Shown in pieces: positions 1-10,749 of a stretch of 64,000 nt of DNA. This DNA comes from Apiosordaria backusii. Lineage: Eukaryota; Ascomycota; Sordariomycetes; Sordariales; Lasiosphaeriaceae. Position numbers and translations under genes: made by a program. The notes under the pieces were generated by a model. It made no database searches, was not told the origin of the DNA, and saw only the letters and a program-made list of their open reading frames with translations. Positions within the stretch are counted from its first letter, which is position 1, and every line of letters starts with the position of its first letter. The stretch covers positions 1,116,001-1,180,000 of the forward strand of contig JAUKTV010000010.1 in assembly GCA_030549205.1 (NCBI GenBank), in the 5' to 3' direction.

Positions 1-1
1 G

Positions 2-109
2 AAGGACGGCAAGATTGGGGCGTGGGAGAGGGTGAGGTTTGATCAGGGGCGGTTTGAGGAGCGGTTTGGGCTGGGGGAGGTGGTGGCGGGGAATTATTTT
101 GTTTGTTGA
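2..109 (+). CDS. 3' end of an unidentified gene (cut by window start)
   Basis: An open frame runs from base 2 to a TGA at 107-109 and encodes a 35-residue C-terminus ending NYFVC. Codons are strongly GC-biased at third positions, like the confident genes nearby. No family is recognisable from so short a tail, and the rest lies outside the window. The call rests on frame and codon bias only. Confidence 0.45.
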   Translation, partial: KDGKIGAWERVRFDQGRFEERFGLGEVVAGNYFVC

Positions 110-887
110 TCTGGAAAGAAAAATAGGTGGTATTGGAAATATTGAACGGCGTTGTGGTCAATGCCAAGGTCGGTACAGTTGGCATTGTGGGATGGCGTTG
201 TAAGGTTATGATTTCTTGGAAAGCCACTATCAAAAACATGGGTCAACCGCACTTCCTGGTAAGCTCCACGCAGGTCATAACAGTAGAGGAATTACGGTTA
301 TAGTTGGCTAGTATTCCGCCACATCGATGAGCCAGCGAACTGTAACCGTTATTTCCCCACAGTTACAAGCTCGAAGCTTGCTAGGAACTGCTGTTCACCT
401 CGTTTTAAGGCTATTGAAATATAGTCTGTCAATTTGCCGTATAGGTAACTGTGGTCTCTTCCCGGCCATCCGATGACGTAGAACAAAACATTCACGCATT
501 TTACCATTGATCCACGGCGGATCCGGGCTTATAGTTGCAGCATGACTTCCCTACAATTAATCGAATCTGCCCTACCACGTCGTGGACAAAATAATATAGA
601 ATGCTACTTAAAATAAACGTCTTGAAAGAGAATTATTAAGCATTAGAAGATAGTTAATACGTCTTAAATATAGTTTAATATGCATTTATGTGCAATTAGA
701 ACGCTTATCATGTGATTTCTAAGGCCTATCAATTATCTTTCAAGGCCTATCGACTATCCTTTAAAGCCTGATTTACTATCTTTCAGGGTCTTTTTTTTAA
801 AGTAACAGTTTCCCTTTTTGTATTCAAAACATGCCTACCAAGCCTCAAACTATACTTCTTCACAAGCTATCCAAACCCTGCCTCCCC
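110..887. other. Intergenic, partly AT-rich
   Basis: No gene seen. Bases from about 580 to 800 are AT-rich and rich in TA steps, which suggests mild RIP. They hold the short tandem repeat listed separately. The converging gene on the minus strand ends at 888. Confidence 0.6.
720..787. repeat. About 21-base tandem repeat, three units
   Basis: Three adjacent units share the core AAGGCCTATC followed by an AYTATCYTT stretch. The units differ mainly by C/T and G/A changes. This is a small decayed tandem repeat inside an AT-rich stretch. Confidence 0.6.
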
Positions 888-3658
888 TTACTTCCCCTCC
901 CCATGCAACCTCCCCACACTCTCCACCGTAACCGCATCCTTATGCCACCTCCTCGCCAGCACCTCCTCCCTAAACAACCACGCTCCTCCCACCGTTGCCC
1001 CCGGCCCAACCGTCACCAACCCCAGGACAACCACCCCCATGACATTCCCCCACCCCTCCTTCAACATCCCCGCCTTTGCCAAATCAGCAAATAAATACCC
1101 CAACCAAAGCACATGCGCCCCAAACCCAAAAATGTAATCCCACCTCAGGAAGTGTACCGCAAACTCTGTTAACGAGTCATAAGATCTTGGTATCCCCCCC
1201 GGCAAGAACAACCCCATCCCAGCATACCCATCCCCCCACCCCCCACCAATCTTCCCCCAGATATGCGCCCCTGCCGCTAGGGCACTCCCCAAGACCATAT
1301 ACACCCTCACCACACCCAAATCCTTCTCCGTGTTATTAATCTTGTCCTCATTAACAGTCTCCTTAAATAACTTTGACAGCGCAAACATGGTGATAGACAC
1401 CCAAATAGGGAACAACTGCCATACAAACAACCACGACTGTCTCTGTTCCAGGTTGGGAGAGAATAAGAAGCCTAATAGGGGGATGAGGTACCCTAGGAAA
1501 ATGGCGGGGAGGGCGGCGTACGACCAGCGGGTATTGGTCAGGCGCTTGTCTCTGGCGGCGAAGTTTTCGATGGGGGAGAGGATGTAGTGGGTGTAGAGGT
1601 AGAGGGGGGCGATGATGCCCACGCCGAAGAGCTGGCAGAGGAGGCAGAAGAGGATGGGGCTGGGGGGTGATTAGTAGATGATGAGAATATAGGGGGGGTG
1701 GGAAAGGGTAGGAGGTAAGGTCACGGTGGTAGTGGTAAAAAGGGGTAATGGTGAAAAGGGGTAATGCGGTAATGGCAAAGAGAAATCATGACTGGAAAGG
1801 AGGAATAATAAGATGAAAACAAGAACGTACACTTGCAAAATCGTAAGCGCATTAGCCCTGCGCGTTGACTCCACCAGCCAAATGGTGAACAACGTCACAC
1901 CCTCCAGCAGAAAGGCAATCATGTGCCGACGCCCTTCCGGAGACACGCCATACATTCCAGGCACAAAAATCATGTTCACCCACGCCACAGTGTCGTCAAA
2001 ACCACTGAAGCCATAAAACGAACGCAGAACCGGGACCGACGTGTTGCCCACAGCGAGAACACCTCCATCGCGCTGCTCTTTGGCAGATTGCTCCGGTATG
2101 CCAATATTCATGATGTAGAACGCAAGGCATGCCAACAGGAGCAACGGTAGGGCGACAAGTGCTCGTCTCAGCTTGCTCTCCCGACGCCCATCGCCTTGGG
2201 TCGGGTTGAAAGGGGCGTTGACCGTGAGGGATCGTTTGGGGAGCGGCAAGAAGTCAATCTTGGTCGCTCCAATCATGGCGTGGTGGAAAAGCTCAGCGAT
2301 TAGCTCTCCAAAGTTGGGGAGCATCCAGTTGACAAAGAAGCGGTGGTAGGGTGTTTGCATGCAGTGGGCTTGGGTGAGGAATCCAGAGGCATCGACGACA
2401 GCTGCTGCCCGGTCCTCCCGTTCTTGTTGGTAGTCGGCGAGCAGTTTTTGGATGTCATCCGGCGATGGACGCAACTGTCCCGCCCGAGCGCATTTGTCAG
2501 CGAGCTTCTTGATGCCATTGGCCAATGTCGCCGCACTCTCGATCCCAATATTTCCGCCAACTCCGAGGTTGGGAGTAGATTTGTGAATGCTATCTCCAGC
2601 ACAGGTGATCCTGCCATAATGCCAAAGCTTGAACTTTCCCTGTTCGATCGAAACCAGCCGGCGGACAACCGTTTTCTTCCACAAATCCGCAAGCGTTAGG
2701 CGGTTCGGCTCTGGGCGGAGGATAAGGTCTCCATTGCGAGCAATAAACGACTGTACTTCTTCCTCGTCGAATCGTGGAATCTCTCCGAGATAATACCTCC
2801 TCGAGAGACGTTCTCCTGCGAACCAGTACACCTTGCCCTCATCGGCAACAATCGTCATGCCAACTCGACCAACGTTATACGCGGTATCCAAATGCCCAGA
2901 TGTCAGCCCTTCCACCCCATACGCAATACCAAATAGTGTGTTGTGATCCGCAAACAAACCTATTGTCAAAGTTAGCTTCCATCTCTCTGATCTTTCCCGC
3001 CGTCAATGATCAAAAACCTACTCTTCCTCTCCTCCCTCACCACCCCCGGCATCTCCCCCTCCGCCAACTCCCACATCTTCTCCCTCACCTTGCTATTCAC
3101 CCCATCACACCCAACCAGCACATCCCCCTCAAACTCCTCCCCATTGTCACAAACCACCCTGACGCCCTCGTCTCTATCATGCTTCACATCAACAATATTC
3201 CTCCCCGTCAAAATTCTACTCTTATCTCTCACATTATCCACCAGCGCCTGCAGCAAGACCTGCCGTTCTCCCCACGAAGTCCAGTACCCAGTTCGAGCGA
3301 GTATCAGTTCCGTGCTCCTGTCTTCGCAAATGACGCTCCCGTTTGGTCTGCGGGCAGTAAGAAGGTTGATCCGCTCGGCGGTCTCTTCGATACGTTTCCA
3401 GGCGCCGAGCTGGTCGAGGATGCGGGCGCCGCTGCTGAAGATGCCGATGGAGGCGCCGACTTGGGGGGCGATTTCGGAGCGGCGTTCGAGGAGGAGGTAG
3501 GGGACTTTAGCTTGCTAGATTTTCGTCAGTCGTCCAAAAATGTTTCTGGAATTTTTGGCGGGGGAGGGAATAAGTACCTCGAGGGCGTTGGCGAGAGTTA
3601 GGCCTGCTACTCCGCCTCCTGCGATGAGGATGCGGAATTTGCGGTCGTCGTCCGTCAT
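888..3658 (-). CDS. FAD-dependent monooxygenase with C-terminal polytopic membrane domain
   Basis: Four exons (3658-3578, 3514-3022, 2959-1831, 1659-888) encode 824 residues. The N-terminal half is a class A flavin monooxygenase. It has the dinucleotide-binding loop IAGGGVAGLTLANALE near residue 10, the DG motif VGCDGVNS, and the GD motif AGDSIHKSTPNLGVGGN, so it should hydroxylate or epoxidise a small lipophilic substrate using FAD and NAD(P)H. From about residue 440 to the end there are seven or eight hydrophobic helices, with conserved-looking stretches such as LVESTRRANAL and LYLYTHYILSP, which anchor the enzyme in a membrane. The last donor is fixed by frame: only GTACGT at 1830, joined in phase 2 to the acceptor at 1660, keeps the reading frame. 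Fungal meroterpenoid clusters pair FMO epoxidases with separate membrane cyclases. Whether this membrane half is catalytic or only an anchor is unknown. Its neighbour on the same strand is a secreted carboxylesterase. Confidence 0.9.
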
Positions 3659-4525
3659 GTTGAATTATTGGGGCAGGTTTGTGGAAGCAACTTGAAGAGA
3701 CCGTGGGAGTACAAGACGTGCGCGGACGGAAACTTCCTGCATGCTATATATATAGTTGGCAGTGACGTCGGGGAAAAAGGAAACACAAAGGGCGGTGGTG
3801 AACTGAGACAAGAGGGCTGGCAGCAGGCAGGGATACATGCATGTCTTCGGATCACAACACAGTGGAGCTAGCAGGCTGCCTGGGTTGGGATGTGAGATGT
3901 GGCTGCCTTCAGAAACATTGCCTGGTATTACTAACCCATTGTGATTGGGAAGTAACAGAAGATCCAATACGCAAATTGGTCTGGATTCTTACTACCAGAA
4001 TCCCGAAAGTTCTTTGGGCTTGCAGTCGGGCTAGGTATCACGGGTCACGGTACCAACAACAGCTGGCAAGCCATGTCTCACAAGTCTCACTCGATCTGGT
4101 TAACGCTGGCACTACCCGAGACAGAGACAGCTTGGATCCCGATCCCCATCCGTCTACGATGATTGGTAAGAGTTTGAGGTCAGTCGGAAGCTAGGTCATC
4201 AGCTTATATGCGGACTCGGAAGTCGCCGCCATACAAAGGCGTACCATCCCATCTGATGGGAATCATGCACTCCAGAGCATAGCTCCTAATCAGGGTAATG
4301 CTCAGCTCAACAATCACATCTCGACTCAACATTTTCCTATTATCCCACCACACGAAATCGTCGAGTTCTGACTCAAAATAACAACGACGGAAGTCCCCGC
4401 CCTTTGTCATTGGACGCCCTTCTCCATACTTCCGCACCCAATCCTTCCGAAACCGGTAACCAGCTTCGCCAGCTTGTGCCCCTCGCTGCACAAGATCCCA
4501 TCCAACCATACCACCATCACCATCA
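3659..4525. other. Intergenic between esterase 3' end and FMO start
   Basis: The part next to 3658 should hold the FMO promoter. TATATATA at 3746-3753 lies about 90 bases upstream of the FMO start codon and is a plausible TATA region. Nothing else was recognised. Confidence 0.5.
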
Positions 4526-6768
4526 TCACTTTGAAGCCTCCAACACCTCCAACCCCACCCCCAAACTCTCACAGTATTGTCCCACCTCCCCAAACCCAAC
4601 CATCCCCCCCGCTCTCCCTCCCCACTGCAGCACTCTCAATTTCGGCTCCTTCCAATTCACCCCCTCCCACAGTCCCAATCTCTCAACCTCCCTCTTAGTC
4701 TCCTCAAACCCCCTCACCTCCAAATACCCCCCCGGAAACTCCGGCCTCCCCCACCTTGCAAACGCCCCCCAGTAATCCACCACCAACCTCCCAAAAGCAA
4801 AATCATTCCCATCCCTATCCGGCAGTCCTGCCCGAGCTACACTCCCAAAAACAACCATCTGCTCCCCCGCATGACACTTGTAGTACTCCATATCCAGTAT
4901 ACCCCTCGGGTACCCGTTCGTGCTCGGCGGGCGGCACCAATCACGTGTGTACCCCGTCGTTTGGTACGTTCGGTTAAACACGAAGTAATATGTCTCCTTG
5001 AAAGCCCCATGGCGTGAGGCACTGTAGGCTTTGGCAAGGGAGGGGCAGGTGAAGATTAGGGAGGAGAGGAGGGAGATGGTGGCGTTGAAGATAGCGGTTT
5101 CGTTGTTGGTGAGGGAGAGGGTGGTGGAGGGGAGGGAGAATAAAGAGGTGGAGTTGGCGGGGAGGGAGAAGTGTCTGCTGGCGATGGTGTTGAAGTACTG
5201 GGGGAAAGAGGTGTTGGGGGAGGGGGGGGAGTCTATCATTACACCCGCTTCGTCACGGGTTATGCCTAGCATTATGGGGATGTGGGCGGTGAGGGGGGAG
5301 GTGAAGTTTAGGGTTGGGGTGGTGAGGTAGGTGCCGTCTTGGACGATGCCGCTGGGGTGGTGTTAGTGATGGAGGCGGGGTAGAAGGGGGATAGGGGGGC
5401 TTACTTGGCGTTTGTGGGTAGGTTCACGAGGTCGAAGTCGCTTAGTTTGCTCAAACAAGCCACCTTTTCTTCTGTACCGAGACAGCCGGCGTCTCTCAGA
5501 ACCGCTTTGGTGGTTGTTTCATAGTTTTTCGAGAGAGAATCGTAGAAGGGCGTTGGGCTGATGGGCTTGGCTGGGCTTGGGTAGCCATCAGGGCTGGATT
5601 GGAGAATGGCCCGGTGGAATAGCCCCTTGGCTTTGGGTGAGCTGAGGACAACGTGCGTTCCCAAGGCACCGGCGGACTCTCCAAACAATGTGACTCTGCT
5701 CGGATCGCCCCCAAAACACTTGATGTACTTGTTGACCCATTCTAGGGCAGTCACCATGTCTGAAATGGCATAGTTACCCTTGTGAATACCATCATTCAAA
5801 TTCAAGAATCCGAGCGACCCCACCCGGTAGTTGACAGACACAACCACAACATCACCCCGAGAGGCAAGGTTGGTTCCATCCGTGTTTGGATTCTTGCCCG
5901 AGCCAGACGTCAAACCTCCACCATAGAGATACAACATGACAGGCTTCAACTGCTCCTTCTTGTCTTGGCCAGCCATGCGTGGGAGGTATGGCGTCCAAAC
6001 ATTGGCAAATAGGCAATCCTCGCTGCTGCCATTTCTGACTTCGCCAATCGGCTGAGAGCAGTCAGCCCCGGCCCTGGTGGCATCAATCTCACCGTCCTCT
6101 TCATAATTCGCAACTTTAGAGTATTCAAATCGCTTCGGTGGATCAGCATAGCGTAGGCCGCGGAACTTCCAGGCATGTAGGTCGCGATAGCCGGTCACCA
6201 GCTTCCAACCGACAAATTGTTGGACTTGCCAGTTGGCCGAGTTGTCGTCAACAGTTCGATTGGAGACTCGAGCTGACTGAGAGCAGAGTGTGGGTAGCTC
6301 GATTGAGCAATCCACGTAGTGAGCCCTTCCTGTGGCGTCGATAGCGCGGCATTTATCGGGGCTGGTTGTGGTCTTGGACACCCAGTAGAGCTGGTCTTGT
6401 GGAACGACTCCAAGGTATGCCTGATATGGTAGGGACTTTGCTAAAGTAGTAGTGAAGTTGGACGTCTTCATGTTCCAGGGCTCTTCTCCGAGTAGCTGGC
6501 AGGCCATGCTGGAGGCATAGTTGGAAGTGGGCTGGTTGATGAGAATGGCAGCTGACTTGTCATTCTCAGCACCTGTACCGTGTTAGCCAGCGTCGCCTCA
6601 GATTTCAAGGATGCGCAAAGAAGACTCGCCATCAAGATTGTTTTGCGACAGGATGGTCAAACCGCCTCCGGTGAACAAAGCATGTGCCCCTTGGGCCATC
6701 ATAGCCGCAGCAGCAACTGCAACACTCTTTGAGCCGCACATCTTGGGCGCAGATGACATGGTGAACAT
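4526..6768 (-). CDS. Secreted type-B carboxylesterase
   Basis: Three exons (6768-6630, 6572-5405, 5351-4526) encode 710 residues. The start has a signal peptide (alanine-rich core, likely cut after GAHA), so the enzyme is exported. The catalytic fold is type-B carboxylesterase/lipase: oxyanion loop YGGGLTSGSG, nucleophile elbow FGESAGALG, acidic residue in ITRDEAG and the histidine in YYKCHAGE. It should hydrolyse carboxylic esters. About 130-150 residues of extra N-terminal sequence precede the esterase fold, so it is longer than the usual 550-600. Intron 1 uses a GC donor (6629-6628) and is 57 bases long. It gives the continuous reading LDGAENDKSAAILI, and no GT donor nearby restores frame. 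An alternative start is the ATG at 6759. An in-frame TAG just upstream rules out earlier starts. Confidence 0.88.
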
Positions 6769-8975
6769 CTAGGGCCAGCCGGTTGACAGTAGAGGCTCGC
6801 CAGGTCGATCTGGCGCAATGGTATCTCCTCGCTTTATGGTGTTGACCACGGACTGGAATTTCCTCAGATTTCTTGTCAGGGGCCGGGAGGGCCAAGGCGG
6901 ACACCGGAGGTGCGGGTTGGGGAGATGCAAGTAATCTGGACATATTGTCGATATATTAGCCGGTAGTTGTTACGCGACTCGCCGCGTGCCCGCCAATCTC
7001 TTTGTCGTCCGCGAGCCCAACTGCAAAAGCGTCTCTTCACCTGAGCTATGGTGGATGGTCACTTGGCGATGTTCCGAGTGCCTGGTTTGGACGATAGATT
7101 TCTGGGTCGTCATTTCCACCTCGGTAACGGGCGTATCGGCGTGGTTGCAGATGTTAGGAAGTTGGTCACCATGGCGTGGCCGTCCGCGTTCTTGGGGTTA
7201 CCGGCTAATCTCTCGAGAAGTTCAAAGCATGAAAGAGCTTTCATTGAAGAGCAAGTAGGACCTCTAAGAGGCTCTCCAAGGGTCTGTTTTACTGCAATCT
7301 ACTGCAGGAGCCAACATCAGTCCACCGACAACATCTACCCATAAACGTATGAATACCTACACAGGTACCTATCACATCAGCTTAAACCCAACGTCTGCTA
7401 TTCTCTTTCCACGCAGCTCATGACGTATCATGGAAGATGGAGTTGCCTCTGATACTGACTGGCGGAGACGCGGGATGGCCCGTCGATAAGATGGCACCAC
7501 GTCCGATCGGATGGAGCCGCGGGGGTCTCGGAAGGACAGCCGTGGGAGCCAAGATTCGAACATGTTTCCGAAGGGTCCAGATTCCAGGAACCAGGTACCA
7601 ACGCCGAGAAGAACAGACGCTGACCGCCTTTTGCGGGTGGCGGTCCAGTTCATGCATCCCGTTCTCGTATGCGCATCCGACTCTTCCAAGAGGTTGAGAG
7701 GTGGGAGTTGGTGTTAGATAACGATATGGTGAGACAGGTAGTGGATGCCCAGCAAAAATAACAGATGCCTGGTTCCCGTCTCGGTCTAACAATTCTTGGC
7801 CCATACCTTGGCTGCAGTGTTTCCCGCACAGACCACAGTTTACAGCAGGTCAATCCCTGACGCGGCCCAATTAGGGTGTTCCTTTGCTCCGGAGGCATGC
7901 GCTAGCGAAGACCCCATGCAGCGCCTTTCAGCGCCCAGTCGAGATCGCATCTCGGCGTCTTCCAAACCACGTTTCGCACACGTTTTTGTGGCGCACTGCA
8001 CCCGGAACTAGTGAATGCTTTTACGTCGACACTGCAGCATGTGCGCCGCATGCCATGGCTGAGTGAGGAAGGTCTTGAAGCAGAGAACCAATGTCGCGAT
8101 GGCACTCGGACCAAAGACAAACGCGCCAAGCAAGCGGGGGGCCGCCAAGAGTGCGACGACGTTTCTTGGAGACGCACGAACCATAAGGTATTTCAAACCT
8201 CTCGAATTCCGCTCTGGCCGATCTCGAGTCGTTGCTTTGCAAAGCTCATGTCCCTGCCTGCATGAAATGCCTCGGTGCTTACCACATGGCCACGCCCTTC
8301 ACTGCATCGCCCCCTCTTCTCATTCTGCTGCTCCTCCCCCCCCCGCGCAACAATGTCAATGTTTGACAGCTCCTGAATGTCCACAGTAAGATCAAAAGAT
8401 CGGCCGAGTGGGCCTGCGGTCGGACAGGCGGAGGAATAGCCTAATGAAGGGGTGGCATCCATTGACAATCTTTGTGCAGATTCGGCTTCTAACGTTACAT
8501 CAAGTGAGCATTTGGGCTGCAGTGCTCTTCGAGAACCTGTCTCATGTCATCCGTTGAACCCTGCGACCAGCCGCGGCGAAGGGAGCCTCTCGGTGAAGAT
8601 TCCGTTCCCAGCTTCGCTCTCCTTGGCTGGCACGTGGCCGGAAAGATGCCCCGGTTTTTGCTTGCTGCTTGCTTGCCTGTTGATTCCCGTTGGTTTTATA
8701 TAACCTTCTGCTCGGTCCTCCCCTCCGCGTCTGGGCCTCCATCTGATGCCTTTCGCTCACCAAATCGCCAACGTTAAATCGACGTCACGCAGCATCCGAA
8801 ATCGGGTAAGACGGGCGGCTGTGTTCCAAATTCGCCTTCCTCAAGGAGCACCCTCTGCTTAGTTTGCCATACCTGGTCATCACAATGTCAAAATAACGAC
8901 GGCCTCGAGAAATCCTACACCTTTCACCGACAAATACATACCGATTGAGGAGCAAGAGCAAAAGCAACAGCAATC
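6769..8975. other. Long intergenic region between divergent genes
   Basis: Several overlapping short open frames occur here on both strands, but none has a recognisable motif or consistent coding bias, so none is called. The region should hold the promoters of the esterase (left) and the zinc-ribbon gene (right, with a TATA-like motif at 8697). Confidence 0.5.
8697..8703 (+). promoter_or_regulatory. TATA-like element upstream of the zinc-ribbon gene
   Basis: TATATAA lies in otherwise GC-balanced DNA about 275 bases before the zinc-ribbon start codon. The position fits a core promoter with a 5' leader of roughly 200-250 bases. Inferred from motif and position only. Confidence 0.4.
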
Positions 8976-9412
8976 ATGGGACAAAAGCAATCCAGCGTGC
9001 CGGTGGGTCTTTAAGCACTGGATCTTCCCGCCTCCATGAGGTTAAGACTGACATCCCGCTCTAGGCAACCTTCTTCTGCCCCAACACGGGCGAGGAGCTC
9101 GAGAACCCTCTGGGACTCTGCACCCACTGCCAGGCTGCCCACGACATCATCTGGCAGTCTGTTTTCATATGTCCCAACACAGGCTACAGAATAGACAACC
9201 TATCCCGCCGACCGGACAAAGAATGCCCCTCTTGCTTCCAGATGCACCAGCCATACAGCAAGCGGGTCTACATCTGTCCAGTTACTGGCGCCCAGATTCC
9301 TCATCCAAAAGAAACGGGTGGGAAGTGCCAGAAGTGCAAACGTAGCCACGAAGATAATAGTACCCCCATGACCTCCAAAGAGGCGGTTATGTCGAGGGGG
9401 GTGAGGGACTGA
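8976..9412 (+). CDS. Small triple zinc-ribbon protein with N-myristoylation signal
   Basis: Two exons (8976-9002 and 9065-9412, 62-base intron GTGGGT..CTCTAG) encode 124 residues. The start MGQKQSS fits the N-myristoylation consensus (Gly2, Ser at 6-7), so the protein may attach to membranes. The body is three near-equal zinc-binding units, each beginning CPxTG and ending CxxC: CPNTGEEL..CTHC, CPNTGYRI..CPSC and CPVTGAQI..CQKC. They are spaced about 35 residues apart. The last 20 residues are polar and probably disordered. No catalytic motif is visible, and a scaffold or adaptor role is only a guess. The single intron splits the myristoylation leader from the ribbon body. A TATA motif lies upstream. 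Confidence 0.82.
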
Positions 9413-10054
9413 GCCAATACGTCACCTCTAGCCTCACCAGTACCTCACCATGACCTCTGGAGCCAAAATATGATGCGACACCAGTACCCCAAGCGCACAG
9501 CTTATTTACCACCACACGCCGGGATAAATAAGGAAACGAACAGGACCCGAGACGACTCTCTTTCCATTTTGTTTTCTCCCGATACCCAATACTTTTCTAT
9601 GTACTTTTTCAGCCTTCATGTGTATTTTATTGTCATCTCTGGGAGCATTATTCAAGAGCATTTGCGCTGGATACCCATGGGATGACGGTTATTTCTTGGG
9701 AAATGAATTGGAGACCCATGTCTATCATGCTTTTATGCTCGTTAATGTTCTTTCTCCCTGTATGGATTGCGAAATAGTCGAGGGAAACAGCAACAAAGCC
9801 CAGTCCGACATTCGTCACGCCGACGGTCGACGATAAGCAGCAGTTTGAGGTGTGATTGACGAGATATATGTGCGTCGGTTCCGAAAATCGAGACGAAACA
9901 CTCGCAATAATCGATACGTCTGCCAGTCATTGTGGCTTGCACTGGCTTATACTATTGCCGAGGGTCCCGAACACTCAACGTGCACTGTTGGTGAGCTTGA
10001 AGAAAATAAATGTTACGATACACTGATGTCGAGTGGGCAGGTCCTAATATTTGA
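9413..10054. other. Intergenic
   Basis: Nothing recognised. It follows the zinc-ribbon stop codon and is moderately AT-rich with no repeats that I could see. Confidence 0.5.
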
Positions 10055-10618
10055 ATGCAACATGCCACCGTTATCGGCTTTGCAATCGAGAATTCGAGCT
10101 CATCAATCATGCAGGTCCAGGTGGTCCAGGACAAAATATTGATACAAAATGACTCGACTCAAGCGGCAGAATGCAACGTCGACATTAGCCTGGCTTCTCT
10201 CTACTCGACAGAACAAACCTCCGATATTGATTTCTGCGGGGAATCCTTTAGCCATAAATTCCACCTTGCACCAACCTCCGCAGTGTACCTATACGCGAGC
10301 CAATACAATAACGGTGTGCTATATTTGTATCCCGTCTTCACCCCGACGCGCTCCTCTCACCACCTTGTAGCCTCTGCCGAGAATGAAGCAACGCAGCTCG
10401 GGTTCAGTACCAAACAGCAACTGGCAGTTCGTAAAGTGCAAGCTGACCGTCAAGACTGGCAACCATGGAAATCGTTCAGGGCAATGGAACATGTCCATCC
10501 ACAGATGATTGACAACTCTGCAGCCCCGGCAAGTTACCCCGGGCCAGATGGTCTGCAGGTTCAACCCGGATGTGCTATAAGACTAGAAGATCGTCTTCTT
10601 ATTGTCTCACATAAGTGA
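10055..10618 (+). CDS. Uncertain 187-residue open frame
   Basis: A single uninterrupted frame of 187 codons starts MQHATVIGFAIENSSSS. It has no signal peptide, helix or known motif, and third-position bias is weaker than in neighbouring genes. Its length is more than expected by chance in this base composition but not decisive. It is on the same strand as the LysM gene 130 bases downstream. It may be a lineage-specific gene or a chance frame. Confidence 0.3.
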   Translation: MQHATVIGFAIENSSSSIMQVQVVQDKILIQNDSTQAAECNVDISLASLYSTEQTSDIDFCGESFSHKFHLAPTSAVYLYASQYNNGVLYLYPVFTPTRSSHHLVASAENEATQLGFSTKQQLAVRKVQADRQDWQPWKSFRAMEHVHPQMIDNSAAPASYPGPDGLQVQPGCAIRLEDRLLIVSHK

Positions 10619-10749
10619 CTTCTTCACCTACCACATCCCGCTTCGAACCCGGTAGATCAATTCCGGCACTCTGGGACCCTTTTGCCAAGGCATTCATGTA
10701 AGTGCAAGATGTCGATCGCAAGCTGTAGGGGTTCCCATCTTTCACTAAC

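Noticed and set aside
888..6768. FMO plus esterase as a biosynthetic gene cluster
   Set aside because: No backbone synthase, prenyltransferase or regulator adjoins them in the window, and the P450 is 16 kb away.
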